Assembly (NCBI GenBank): GCA_947652115.1
Contig: OX393563.1
Coordinates: 24,943,499 to 25,007,498, forward strand
Direction: 5' to 3'
DNA: 64,000 nucleotides
From: Blastomussa wellsi
Taxonomy: Eukaryota > Cnidaria > Anthozoa > Scleractinia > Plerogyridae
Under the pieces are notes generated by a model. That model saw only the letters and a program-made list of their open reading frames with translations, was not told where the DNA came from and ran no database searches. The position numbers were made by a program, and so were the translations under genes. Below, piece after piece: positions 1 to 12,135 of this stretch (its first letter is position 1; each line of letters begins with the position of its first letter).

Positions 1-517
1 CAAGATGCTGTGCACATGTTCAATAACCTTTCCTTTTGTTTTCTTGTGTAGTGTTTTCCCAACAAGGTGAATCACAGACTATCTTGTCAAATTTCTTATT
101 CCTCTGGCACTTGTTTCCTGCTGAAAATAAAGCAACAAAAATGCGTCAGTGAGTAACAGACTCTGCCTTAGAACTTGATGATGTATCTTAAGGAGGTTTA
201 CTAATTTTCACTTATTTCATAAAATAAGATTGTGTCCACCTGGCATACTTCGACTAATTGTGCAATCAGTATTGTTTGGGCAAGTCTGAACGTACCATAT
301 ATGGACAGTAAATACAAAAAGTGGAATTCATATTTATAAGCCACCGTGTAATTTTTGCGCATGCTCGTTGGACAAAAAACATGTACAAATAAGATAAAGA
401 GACCTTCAGATTCTACGACGAGTACGACTACGCGTACGAGATTTGACTTGAAGTTTTTACGCGCATACTAACAAAATAGTAAATAACAAAAAAGTAATTC
501 CGCACTTGCATTAATTT
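1..517. other. No gene seen
   Basis: AT-rich sequence without a convincing frame, RNA gene or recognisable element on either strand. Confidence 0.5.
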
Positions 518-592
518 TCAGACGTGAAACGGCACGTCTTCCCCAGTCAGCATAAATGATGCCCACTTTCCCTGCGCCGAGTAGTGACCTCA
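518..592 (-). pseudogene. Duplicated last-exon fragment of a CHAT-domain gene
   Basis: Reading the minus strand to a TGA at 518-520 gives GKWASFMLTGEDVPFHV, which closely matches the end of the neighbouring CHAT frame (KWAPFMLVGDDVSFNF). Upstream similarity fades within a few codons, and a stop lies in frame at 590-592. This is either a decayed tandem copy of the terminal exon or a small alternative last exon starting after the CAG at 572-574. I favour a relic, because the sequence just upstream looks like a common repeat. Confidence 0.55.
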
Positions 593-731
593 CCGCCCGA
601 GTGTTCGGGAAGCCTAGGCGCAGGCTACCCTCCTACACCAACTGTACGACAATGTAAACGTTCTCTGCATGGAAAGCATGCACACTACATTAAACCCCAA
701 AACCATGAAAACTCAGCATATGTAATTACCT

Positions 732-1300
732 TCACTTTTTAAAATTAAATGACACGTCATCTCCAACCAGCATGAATGGTGCCCACTTTCTCACTTCACA
801 GTATTGAGGGTTGCCTCTCATCCATTTCATGGTCTCATGAAGACACTGACTGGCACTCTTCCCACGGACCAAATGTCCATAGAATTGCTTCATGAACTGC
901 ATCGTTGAACTGTCGTCCACCGCCCACAGAGACACCAACACTGAGCGCGCACCAGATCCTAAGAACGCTCGAGCGATTCCAACAACTCCTTCAGCTTTGA
1001 TTTGGCCGAGTCCACTGTGACAGCAGCTGAGCACCACCAGCTTGGCTCGCAACTGAACTTTTGAGATATCGGACATTGTCAGCACAAAGTCTCCCCACTC
1101 TGGTTTGCCTTTTATATGCTGAGAAGGGGCTAAGGCGATGTCTCCCCTATCGGCGTTACCGTGTGCAGCGATGTGAACAAGACTCGCAGAGTGCATCCTC
1201 TGAAGCACAGCTTGCTTAGTGGCTTTTTTTCCAGTTAAAGGGCGAACATGTAGCATCCGTCCAATAATCTCTACTTCCTCTCTGGCACAGGGAAGTGGGG
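732..1300 (-). CDS. CHAT-domain (caspase-like) protein, C-terminal part, gene broken by assembly gap
   Basis: The reading frame ends at a TGA at 732-734 and runs upstream into a 200-N gap at 1301-1500, so only about 189 residues are visible. They form the C-terminal half of a CHAT domain, the caspase-related peptidase fold found at the end of TPR-CHAT proteins, which are abundant in corals. The putative catalytic dyad is visible as His in HIAAHGNAD and Cys in VVLSCCHSG. The typical ends ARAFLGSGARSVLVSLW and KWAPFMLVGDDVSF follow. In this family the TPR repeats lie N-terminal, but none is visible to the right of the gap before the lipoxygenase 3' end at 2746. The gap may therefore hide a splice acceptor with other exons misplaced, or the copy may be truncated. 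The frame beyond the gap (1501-1574) shows no family similarity. Substrate unknown. Confidence 0.8.
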
Positions 1301-1500
1301 NNNNNNNNNNNNNNNNNNNNNNNNNNNNNNNNNNNNNNNNNNNNNNNNNNNNNNNNNNNNNNNNNNNNNNNNNNNNNNNNNNNNNNNNNNNNNNNNNNNN
1401 NNNNNNNNNNNNNNNNNNNNNNNNNNNNNNNNNNNNNNNNNNNNNNNNNNNNNNNNNNNNNNNNNNNNNNNNNNNNNNNNNNNNNNNNNNNNNNNNNNNN
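1301..1500. other. Assembly gap (200 N)
   Basis: All 200 bases are N, probably a fixed-size scaffold join. It interrupts the CHAT gene. Confidence 0.99.
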
Positions 1501-1965
1501 AGGTCTGTATAATGAACAGTATACCTCGGTTTCCTTATACTAGTTATACTGATCCTGGTATTTTTGTTGGCCAACCCTGAAATATACTGATCATTATACG
1601 GACCGTATACATCCTGTCACGTCCTTATATTGTCCTTATATCAATAGATATACTGAGTGTGTACGGCTTGAGGAAGGCTCCTTATACAGGACCATTTTAT
1701 GCAGTGGCGTACGACGACGACGTCGACGACGAAGTCGCACAAAATGGCAAGTTCAAGAAAGTTTTAGAAAGGAATACGCCCTCTCTGACATATTCGCCGC
1801 CCAGCTTTGTCTGTCATCTTTGCGGGCGACCGAAGAAGCCCGCAATCCTAATCTCAACGTTGCAATTAACGCATGCGTGGCAGTTATGTACTCTGCCTGC
1901 ACGCGGACGTCTTTTGGGCTTCATCATGCGTTCATGTCTACGTGGGAGGCTATTGTGTAGCTAGC

Positions 1966-2345
1966 AATATAATTTGGTTTTATCAACTGGGTTGATAATA
2001 GGGTATTAACATGACCTTTTGAGGGATTATTGTTTATTGGCACCCGCGTAGTGTCATTTGCGGCCCGAGCGCGTAGCGCGAGGGTCGCAAATGACACTAC
2101 AAGGGTGCCAATAAACAATATTCCCGATAAAAGTCATGTTAATGTCATCATGTTAGATAAAAGTGTTAGATAAAAGTCATGTTAACGTCCACGTGACGCT
2201 CGAAACGGCAGCTCCTTTTTAATCTCTTTACGGTGGCCAATTCACATTATATTATCAACCCAGTTGATAAAATCAAATTATATTGTTATACTTCCCACCG
2301 ACGCAGCACCACAGTTTCTTTTGAAACTTACCCCCTCTATTATGT
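1966..2345. mobile_element. Penelope-like element 3' ends in inverted orientation around a palindrome
   Basis: A 30-base Penelope-like 3'-end motif (ATAATTTGGTTTTATCAACT and onward) lies at 1969-1999 in minus orientation. Its inverse is at 2250-2286, continuing into the same 3' tail as the copy near 5.9 kb (CTTCCCACCGACGCAGCACC). Between them, 2013-2142 is itself a palindrome with arms around ATTGTTTATTGGCACC and a GC-rich centre. The whole block can fold as one nested hairpin. Head-to-head partial copies are common for Penelope-like elements. Confidence 0.65.
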
Positions 2346-2745
2346 AGCTAGCCCCTAATGTGGACAGAAAACATTCTATCCGCTTTCGAGGCGAAAACGC
2401 CGTTTTCAAATTTCCGGCTTAGTGCGGACGTAGCCTTAGTTAATTCGTGCAGACTAGTTTCGGTGCCACCTTGAATTTATGGAAAAATAACGTAGCTCTG
2501 AAACATATTGACAAAATACTTCATTTCTTGACAGAAATATTTTTTTTGCCAACCTAAAAAAATATGTTAAAAACAAAAAAACTTCCACTAAGTAGGTCAA
2601 GGTCAAGTTAAAATTGCGTAACAATAAGAGCCTGTGTAAGTCAAATGACTCGCATGCCCTCGTCAATGAGTTTCTCAGCCCAGTTTACTCAGTCAGTTTC
2701 CATGATCAAAAGAAAGAAACACACAGCTGGTTTGAATATACCGTG

Positions 2746-2751
2746 TTTATT
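2746..2751 (-). promoter_or_regulatory. Polyadenylation signal of the lipoxygenase gene
   Basis: AATAAA on the minus strand, about 190 bases after the lipoxygenase stop codon. Spacing is normal for an animal 3' UTR. Confidence 0.6.
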
Positions 2752-2937
2752 CCAGAATAACTCTAGCTGCGCTAGCACAACATACGTTTTAAGTTAAACT
2801 GAGATGTAACCGCAGCCAAATAACATAGAATAACAACAGATATTTAAGTTAAAAGATGTTAGCCTCATTAAAAATTCGGAATCTTCCCGCTTTTGTATAC
2901 ATTGGCTACAAATCCATTATTCCCAACCCTAATCTGG

Positions 2938-5925
2938 TTATGTTTGAATCCCGTTTGGAATCCATGAATGCTGAAGGTAAGGGTATGTCAGGTGACCATC
3001 TCTAAATCGCCTGTAGTTTCTGTACTTAAGCCTCGGACTAATGGCGTACTTCAGGTAGTAGTAATAAAACCTAACTACTTGTCTTGCTGAAGGGTTCTTC
3101 ATTTGTTCGAAGTAGTCGAATAACTCATCATAATGGTATGTTCCTACGTTCATGGCAACTTCAGTCTGCGCCTGTGGAGAAGAGATCGAGTTGGCTCTTC
3201 AGAGAAGTGTGAAAAGGAGAAGTGCTGATTTGGGTATTTGTATAAAGGAACTGTAAGGTAGAGGATTTTTTTTAATTCAATATTTATCCAGGGGCATCCA
3301 ATTTAGCAGAGCGCGCAAGTTTAAATAGAACCCGCACACAGCACACAACAAAGACTAAAAGCGCACCTAACCCCAAAAACTATTTTTCGCTAAAATAAAC
3401 CTTTGCACCAGTTCGAAACGCATTACACCTTTCCTTTCTCCATTTTACAAAATGCTTACTTTTTATAGCATTCAAAAGTTAGGAAAAACTGAGCATCATT
3501 TGTTGCACGACCGAGTCAGAAGGGGCGTGGGGTGACGTCACAAACTGATTTGCATGCATGTTTACAAAGACTTGATGCGATGCAAATCAGTTTGTGACGT
3601 CAACCCAGGAATAGACCCACCCCCCTTCTTACTCGGTCGTGCAACAAATGGTGCACAGTTTTTCGTAATTTTTGAATGTTATAGTCAGCATTTGTTAAAA
3701 AGGAGAAACGAAACGTGTTATGCGTTTCGAACTGGTACAAAGCTTTATTTTAGCGAATAATAATTTTTCGGGTTAGGTGTACTTTAAAGCATTAAGGAAA
3801 AGATGATAAAAATGATCATCCGTAAAACGTCGAAAAAGTTAATTTCTAGTGGAAAATTGTAAAAAAACAAAAATAAACCGTTTTGCCTTCCGGGGTCGAT
3901 GGTCATTGGAGGAGGGTCACAGGTCGCTAGCTTGTTTGGATAAGTGGTTTAAAATGATAAAACAAACTGTAATATTGGGGACGCTGGATCCACGCCGATG
4001 ACATAATTATTGTAAGAAAGTCTCTTCTTCTGGGAAGATATCCAAAATACGGATTGTTTTGCTACCGTCTGCTGATTGCCGCTGATGTACGTGTCCTGGA
4101 TTCCATCTCAGCGGAGATTCATATTGGGGGCTAATTGTTCTAGTTTTCAGTTTCTCGCAGGAATTTACTTCATTTTTTTATTCCTCCCAAAATCCAATTC
4201 AATCTGGGATTTGAGGGCTACGGGATCAACCACGAATCTGCTAAGCGTCAAATTGATTGATTATTCGACTGATTGAAAAACTGATGGACTGACTGTCTGA
4301 CTGACTGATTAATCGAACGACTGGTTGATTGACTGATTGACAAATTGCTTTTACTTACAAGAGATATGTTGACATTTGGTAAATTGAGTACAGAAAATGT
4401 TCCAGGTGGTACAGTGCTGTCGTTGTAGATTTTGGTCGGCAAGACAGGTGTGAATGCTCCGTAGTCACTCACTGGATAGTTGACTGTAGCATGCTTCACA
4501 CTCATTAACCATATTAACCGAGATACCAAGTCAATAACTTCTTCCTTGGTCTCCAACCTTTCCGGGAAGTCTTTTACCTGATGAAAGATCCGTGAAAAAA
4601 AGGTTATGACTTTAGATCGTTAAAAAATAGTTATATTTATCTGACGACCACCCTCATGGACCTAGCTATCTCCCGTGTTCGTGCGCCTTAGAGATTGGAA
4701 ACTCTCTAAACTGACACTCTCTTAAGCGGATATCTCTACTTAAATACGACTGCCTTTATAAAACACCGTTTGAACTCTCATACAAACTCTGTAAGCAAAA
4801 TATAATTTAATACAGTGGTATTTTAACGCAAGCGGCCATCTCTCAATTTCACTTCTAGTTGACGCTTTCGAAAACCTTGCTTGCAAGAGGCCAGCTTGAG
4901 TTACAGAAACCTTTTTAGCGTCACGAGGGTACCCCCCTTAACAGAGCTATCACTGTATAAAGAACACCAGTTTGATTACCTGACCACGCCCTCCGTCAGG
5001 TCCAGTCCCTTTGGCAGATATCTCATTCACAAAAGCTTGCAGCTCCTTGTCTTCCTTAACGTCAGAATCACCAAGATAGAAACTAAAACAGCAAGCATTA
5101 ATTTGCCAAAACTTCCAATTATCGAATCTTACGAATCTAATTAGCAAATGAGGTTTTTCTCTGGGATCACATGACCCACACCACCGAAGCTCATCCCGGT
5201 TTCTTACCGGATATGAGGCAACCAGGAGTATTGCTTTTCCCGCTACTCCTGGGTTAGGACAGGCACTACAAGAGGAAAATGTCTTGTTCCGGTAACGAAA
5301 CATGACCCCCTTCAGTAATTGAACTCGACAGCTCACACTGATTTCCGTGCCCAAAGCGCGTATCAAACATTAGGCAACTGCCACTTCATATAAAGATATT
5401 AAAAATGTGTGTCTAAATTTGTTTGGCTTAGCATTTATGTCTAATTGATTGCAAAAAGTTATACATCGGCGAAACAGGGAGACGACTTGGCGACCGATTC
5501 CGAGAACACCTTCGGGACGTAGAGAAAGACGACTAAAATGCATCGAAACCGGTCGCGAGACACTCTAATCTCCCAAATCATTCTAAGCAATATATGGCAG
5601 TCTGCGGCCTTTCCCTCCTTCACCAAGGAAACACGGAAAGCCGCAAAACTCTAGAACAAAAATTGATTTTTCAAATCGGCACTCTTAATCCTCACGGTAT
5701 CAACGAACGCTTTCCATTCAACTAATTTATTCCGTTGTTTTCACGTTACCAGGCACCAGCCAATAGCGAAGCTCCATCTTTCTGTATATAAATAACACAC
5801 GACCCGCAATTCCTTGATTCGCTCCGACGAAGGGCTAACGCTCGAAACGTCAGCTCTTGAATCTCTTTACAGTGGCCAATTCACATTATCAACCCAGTCA
5901 ATAAAGCCAAATTATATTGTTATGC

Positions 5926-5970
<45 letters not shown>

Positions 5971-8900
5971 CTATTGAATTATTAATTGCCTGTTTGCTGC
6001 TTGATGGTTTGCATATGGGAGGCGCGGTCGCCTATGATTAGTGAACGGTCAGAGTTCGGACCCTGGTCGGGACACTGCATTGCGTTCTTGGGCCAGACAC
6101 TTTACTCGAATATTGCCTCTCTTTATCCAGGTGTATAAATGGGTGCCGGCGAATTTTCTACTTGGGAATAACCCTGCTACGGACTAGCATCCCATCCAGG
6201 GGTGCAGAAATACCCTTAGTCACTTAATTAATGCTACGAAAACCGGAATAAGCTTCGACCTGACGGGCCACTGCTCGCACGCAGAATTTACCATCACCTT
6301 GCCTGCTTGCTTGATTAATTGATACACTGAATGACTGAATGACTGTTGATTGATTGATTGATTGATTGAATGAATGATTGATTGACGGCCTGAGTGACTG
6401 ACTGATTGATTCATTGATTGATTGACTAATTGGTTCATTGATTAATTGTTTGATTGACAGACTGACTGAATGACCGTAATGACTGATTGATTGATTGACT
6501 GAGTTAGTGAGTGAGTGAGTGGGTGATTGGTTGATTGAGTGACTGACTGGTTTATTAATTCATTGATTGATTGAGTGAGTGAGTGAGTGAGTGAGTGTGT
6601 GACTGACTGATTGATTGATTGATTGATGATTGATTGATGATTGATTGATTGATGAATGATTGATTGATGATTGACTGATTGATTGGTGATAGATTGATTG
6701 ATTGATTGATGATTGATTGATGATTGATTGATGATCGATTGATTGATGATTTATTGATTGATTGATTGATAAGTGATTGATTGATGATCGATTGATTGAT
6801 TGATTGATTGATGATTGATTGATTGATTGAGTGATTGATGATCGATTGATTGATGATCGATTGATTGATGATTTATTTATTGATTGATTCATTGATTAGT
6901 GATTGATTGATGATTAAATTGATGATTGATTGATGATTGATTGATTGATTGATTGATTGAGTGACTGACTGACTGACTGACTCACTGTTTGCTTGATGAT
7001 TGATTGATCGATCGATTGATCGATACTCACATGCAAATGTAATCCTCCACCATCCTCTTTATTGTCATAAGTAATAACTTGGTGTCGTCACGGTACGGAA
7101 AGTACGGAATCATCTGTTTGTCATCAACGCCACGTTTCTAGAACCGAAGAAGAAGCATTTTGCTGTTATAAAAAATGCAGGTCGACATATTAACAGCTCA
7201 CGGAGGGCGGGAAAATATTTTTGCCTATGATTTGTTGTTTCTCAATGATAAGGTTTAATTTCGCGCGTGACTATGCTATGCCATCTGCACTACGGGCAGA
7301 CGTGGGGCGTCAGGAGATGAATCGAGTTTGCCAACAGAGATGATTGTTATTTAGAATACCTTGATATCAAGATAGAAGTCCGTATCTTTCCAGCTCAGAG
7401 CCTTGAAGCCGCGATCCAAAAGAAGCAAGGTCCCTTTATATCCCATAGCAGTCAACTGGTCCATGTATTTGTGTGGTGTGACCAGTGACGGCGTGCCAAT
7501 TATATTTGTAACCACAAGGCCCCTACAGTGGTACTTGAGGAGCTCGTTTAGCGGGTGCTGAGAAGAGAGCTGACGGTAGAGGACCACACAGAAGGGCTCC
7601 GCCAAAAGATGAACCTACAGATCAAGGAACACAATGCGATATAATATTATAAGTCGCTACGTTTGTTGATTGGTCTCTTGTAACAGAATTCTCATCTTTG
7701 TTTTTGGCGTTTTTCCGGTTTGGCCTGTGGATTTATGCCCGTAGGCTATCTGATCGAAGCTATCTGAGTCAGCTAAGAATTTACTGAGATGAATTCAGGA
7801 ACAATGAATGCAAGATTTGTTTTAGTTCATTTTCGACCTCAGACCTTCAGTAGATGTTCCACCATTTGGCTATGCGCGTAATCTGTTGCCTGGACAACCA
7901 TACGAGCTAACATCCAAGATCCACCATCAACCGGAGAGAAAACAGGAGAGTCTATTCAAAAATACATTTAAAAAATTAGACTGCAAATTACCTTTGCTCA
8001 TTACACTGTTAATTTGAAGGCAAATTAAAACACTCCCAAGTAATCTGTAGAAGCTTCCCTGTGGCTTTTTAAACTTGAAAAATATGGCCAAAATTTTTCA
8101 AAATCGGCAATTCTAATCTGTCTCAATCTTCTCCTTAGTAAACTATTACTTTGAAGTTTTCTGCATTTCGAGGGTATTTTGGTTCATCGCAAATAAAATA
8201 CTGAGACGTAGTTCATCGTTTTTATTTTTCCTAACCAGACAAAGCTTTAAAATCGGAATCAATTTATTCTAATTAAGTTAATTTCGATGTTTCATTTAAT
8301 CTATGGAACCAGCTGTCTTTGACAAAAAGATGGACACTGTGTTTCTTACGAGCACCATCAGGACTTATTATGAATAGAAGCGATTAAAAATATCAAATCG
8401 ATAAAAAATGACCACCGTAAGGGTAGGACCTTGTGAAGGCCTTCAATTTCTGAAAAAAAAAATAAATTGTTTCAAACGTTTAGATGTACAAAGTAATTTA
8501 GTTCCAAATACGTTAAAGATTCAGCTAACGATTTGTCCAACCTGGCTTATAATCAATCTGGATGGCCGCTGCGCGAAGCCGTTTGTCCTGATTGACTGCA
8601 AACAGAGCTATTGGCGATTTTGAGGGCCACATAGTTCGACCGGGCCGATCTTCCACCAGATCAGGGAAAGAGACCATGTCATCGAATATCTCATATCGGA
8701 GAACATAAACGTTGCCATTCCTTATAGCCTAAAAGGGAGGGAAATAAGGCAATTATTGCACACACCTTCAAAACAATATTCTGAACGCTGGGCTTCCGCC
8801 AGATGAGTATGTGTACCACCTCCCCCAGAGGGGAGAGCTTTCATATATAAGCTATTTAGGTATCAAAAGTTATAAAAATTAGCGAGTTCTGACACGTATG

Positions 8901-11900
8901 CAGTAGAATAGGACTACCATTTGTTCAGTGGTGTGAAAAAAAAACTTGGTCTTGAATGGGAACTAACACTTGTAGTGGAAGGAACTTTACACAATGGAAA
9001 GGCAAATCATTACATTACGAGCAAGTGACTGTGACAGTATATAGACTTCTTGAAACCAGCAAGTCTTGGATGTCTATGGGGTAGGGAGTTTTCGCGCCTA
9101 GTCTAGAATAGGCTCCCAAAATACCGCTAACCATGGTCCAGAATAGGTTAAGCAAGTCCAAGCAGGACATAAACCTACAACCATGCCATTTAACATCCCT
9201 GAAGTGCCCCTCTTCAAGGATGGGGGCGTGGTAGGTTATTATATATGTGTACACCAGATGAAAGCAAAAAGGCGAGTAAGGAAACGATTCTAATAACTAT
9301 CATACCTGATCCAGTGGTTCATTACTGTTCATTGCAGTCTGGATAGCACTTTCCCAGTTGTAATTTGGATTAAGTGTCTTGCTTAACTCTGACCACTTCA
9401 ATCCCACGTCGGCTAAAGAAAGAAAACTGTACGTCAATCAATAGTTAGACTTAGACTACAAGTAATTCATGGTAGCTTCACCTGGGCTAGATGGATTATA
9501 ATTCTGGTAGGAGATTATTATATGGCCGTGTCTCACGTGGACTGGAAACTAGCGAATTCTGTACTCACGACCTCGGTCAAGATTCTCCCATACAGACCTC
9601 CCGCTCGGTTAATAAGAGTTAATTACTAAACACTCTAAGTCAAAGATACATGTTTTAAGCATAGGGTTTTCGGATTGCCTGAACCTATGTTATGCGGCGG
9701 GAAAAGGGAATTCATATCTACTCCAGTCTTAACGTATTTTACCATACACTCACAAGAATCGTCCGTCACCCTTCGAATCACCATAGGATTACATCCGCTC
9801 AGCCGCTGCTCGGCAAACATGTCATCTTCTCTCCAGTCCTTGAGAATATCCTGGAAGGGTTCTACGTTGCTAACGAACCGATAAGGTCCGGTACTTCCCT
9901 GTGTTATTAATCATAAAAATAATTCGGATTTCAAAGCAGCTCTTTCCTAAGACAGGATGAGACAGTTGGTGTTCGGGTGGGGGTGGGGAGTGGGGTAAGA
10001 GCATTCTTGTTCCCAGACCCACTTGTCCCTCATAGCCGGCTAGGCCTGTGCACAAGTGGCTCTGCAGACATGACTAGAATCTAACAAAGACATACAATCA
10101 CATCAGCAGATTTCCAACGAAAGAAAATTTCGTTGACATTGATTGGAGTCCCTTTGTTAAATTCTTGCCAATCAAAATTAATTGTGTCTCCAGAGGTCAG
10201 CTAACAGGGACAAGCGGCTGCCAGGGGCGAGAATGGGATGAAGGGTATTGGACCCCCTGAGTCACGAGTGTCCGTTATTAAATTAAAAAAAAATAATAAT
10301 AACTTACGCTACTTCCTAGGTTGCCTCGGAATTCCCTAAAGATATTTTCGTAATCCTGAAACTCGGTAATTTCTCCTGGATGTAGTGCTTTCCACTGTAT
10401 TGTGAAACCTTTGTTTTTCTTCAGCATGCCGAGATAACCGAGGAACTGCTCTCGTGCAAATCCGTCGGTTTTGTGTACAGCTATCAGCTGCTCAATGCTC
10501 ATATTGACCAGAGGCATTGGTAGGGGTGGCCGCACGGCCAGCTGGTAGATCCCCTTTTGCTCTGCCAGTTCTTTATCCCGAAGAATTTTGCAATTTTCTG
10601 TCGACATCTGTGGAAGACTAACGTGGCAGTTGGGTCCATCTAGAAAAAACGGAAAAATCGAAACTTTGATCAAATCCTAGGACTACTGCTGGTATAGACC
10701 ATATTCACGATAGCCGCCATGGTGGTTTTCATATTACAATGCAAATTAACCACGTTGTCTGCCAGGAGGAAAACATTCATAAAGTGCCAAAACAACAAAA
10801 CAGAAACCAAAGCATGGCTATGAAAAAATTATCAGACATGGTAAGAAACCAGCTGAAATTTGTCGATTTAGACTTGCTTGCACAGTGTGAGAACAAACAT
10901 GGCAGCTATCGTGAATAAGGTCTGTTACCTTAAAGTGCTACTATGATCAAATTTTTACACCTTGTTTTTTTTCATAGTAGACGATGTAGATTACATTAAT
11001 TTTCGGGGATTATTTGGGGTTTTACGGAATCGTTTATCGGTTAGGAAGTGGAAATGATTAAAATATTCTAGTTGGAGTGATTTCTGATTTTAAGATCCAA
11101 TTGATAATAGCGAGGAGTTCAGCACCATTCTATCACATGAAATGGCAAGCAATTGTTCTTCTGATCTAGCCGAAATATAAACTATTGAAGTTATTGAAGT
11201 TTATGTGGCTGGGTTAGAGTAGATTAGAAACCCAAAAAGAAATTTCAAAGGTTAAAGCGAGAGAGGGAGAAAAGGCGGGAACATGAGTAAAGACCGGGCA
11301 AAAGGTTGATTTCTTTGATTTCTTGTCAACAACAACAACAACAACAACAACAATAACAACAAAACTTTCTTTACACAGTATTTTCTTTCAGTCATGACAC
11401 GACTACTGTTACGTAACTGAGAACTTGGCTTGATAGTAGACTATGAACAGCGCCTATTTTTTTCTTTTTCCCTTGAGCGTGGAGCGAATAGATATATAAT
11501 TTGGTTTTATCAACTGGGTTGATAATGTCAATTGGCCACCGTAAAGAGATTCAAATGCTGACGTTTCGAGGGTTAGCCCTTCGTCGGAGCGAATCAAAGA
11601 ATTGTAGGTCATGTGTTTTTTATATACAGAAAAATGGAGCTTCGCTATTGGCTGGTGCCTTGTAACGTGAAAACAACGGAATAAATTAGTTGAATGAAAA
11701 GCGTTCGTTGATACCGTGAGGATTAAGAAATCAACCTTTCGCGCGAAATTTCCCACGCGGCGAGTGTCGTCTCCCCCAAAATTTCGCACTAACATATTTT
11801 AGTCGTTCCGCACTCGACGGAATATTAAAGAAAAAAGGGCTACTCTTACTCTACTTGATAGAGCTATTGGGAACGATTATAAAAGAGGAAAGCATTCCAC

Positions 11901-12102
11901 TATCGCTCATACCGTTGTTATCTGATTGCCTAGCCTGTCTATCCCTCACAAACGTTCCATCCTGGCTGTTGATAGAAAAACAACAAATGCGATCATTACT
12001 AATACCAAGCGCCTTTCTATTCGTTCGAGGCGAGGATGTTAAATTAAATCCTTAAACAGAAAACTGAAACAATCTACTCACTGCCTATTTTACAATCAGA
12101 GT

Positions 12103-12135
<33 letters not shown>

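Noticed and set aside
2938..3153. Separate small secreted protein
   Set aside because: Phase, splice acceptor at 3172-3173 and the PYLxxxxIPNxI ending show it is the last lipoxygenase exon.
6220..6892. Minus-strand frames reading Asn-Gln-Ser-Ile repeats
   Set aside because: Pure product of the GATT satellite in a lipoxygenase intron.
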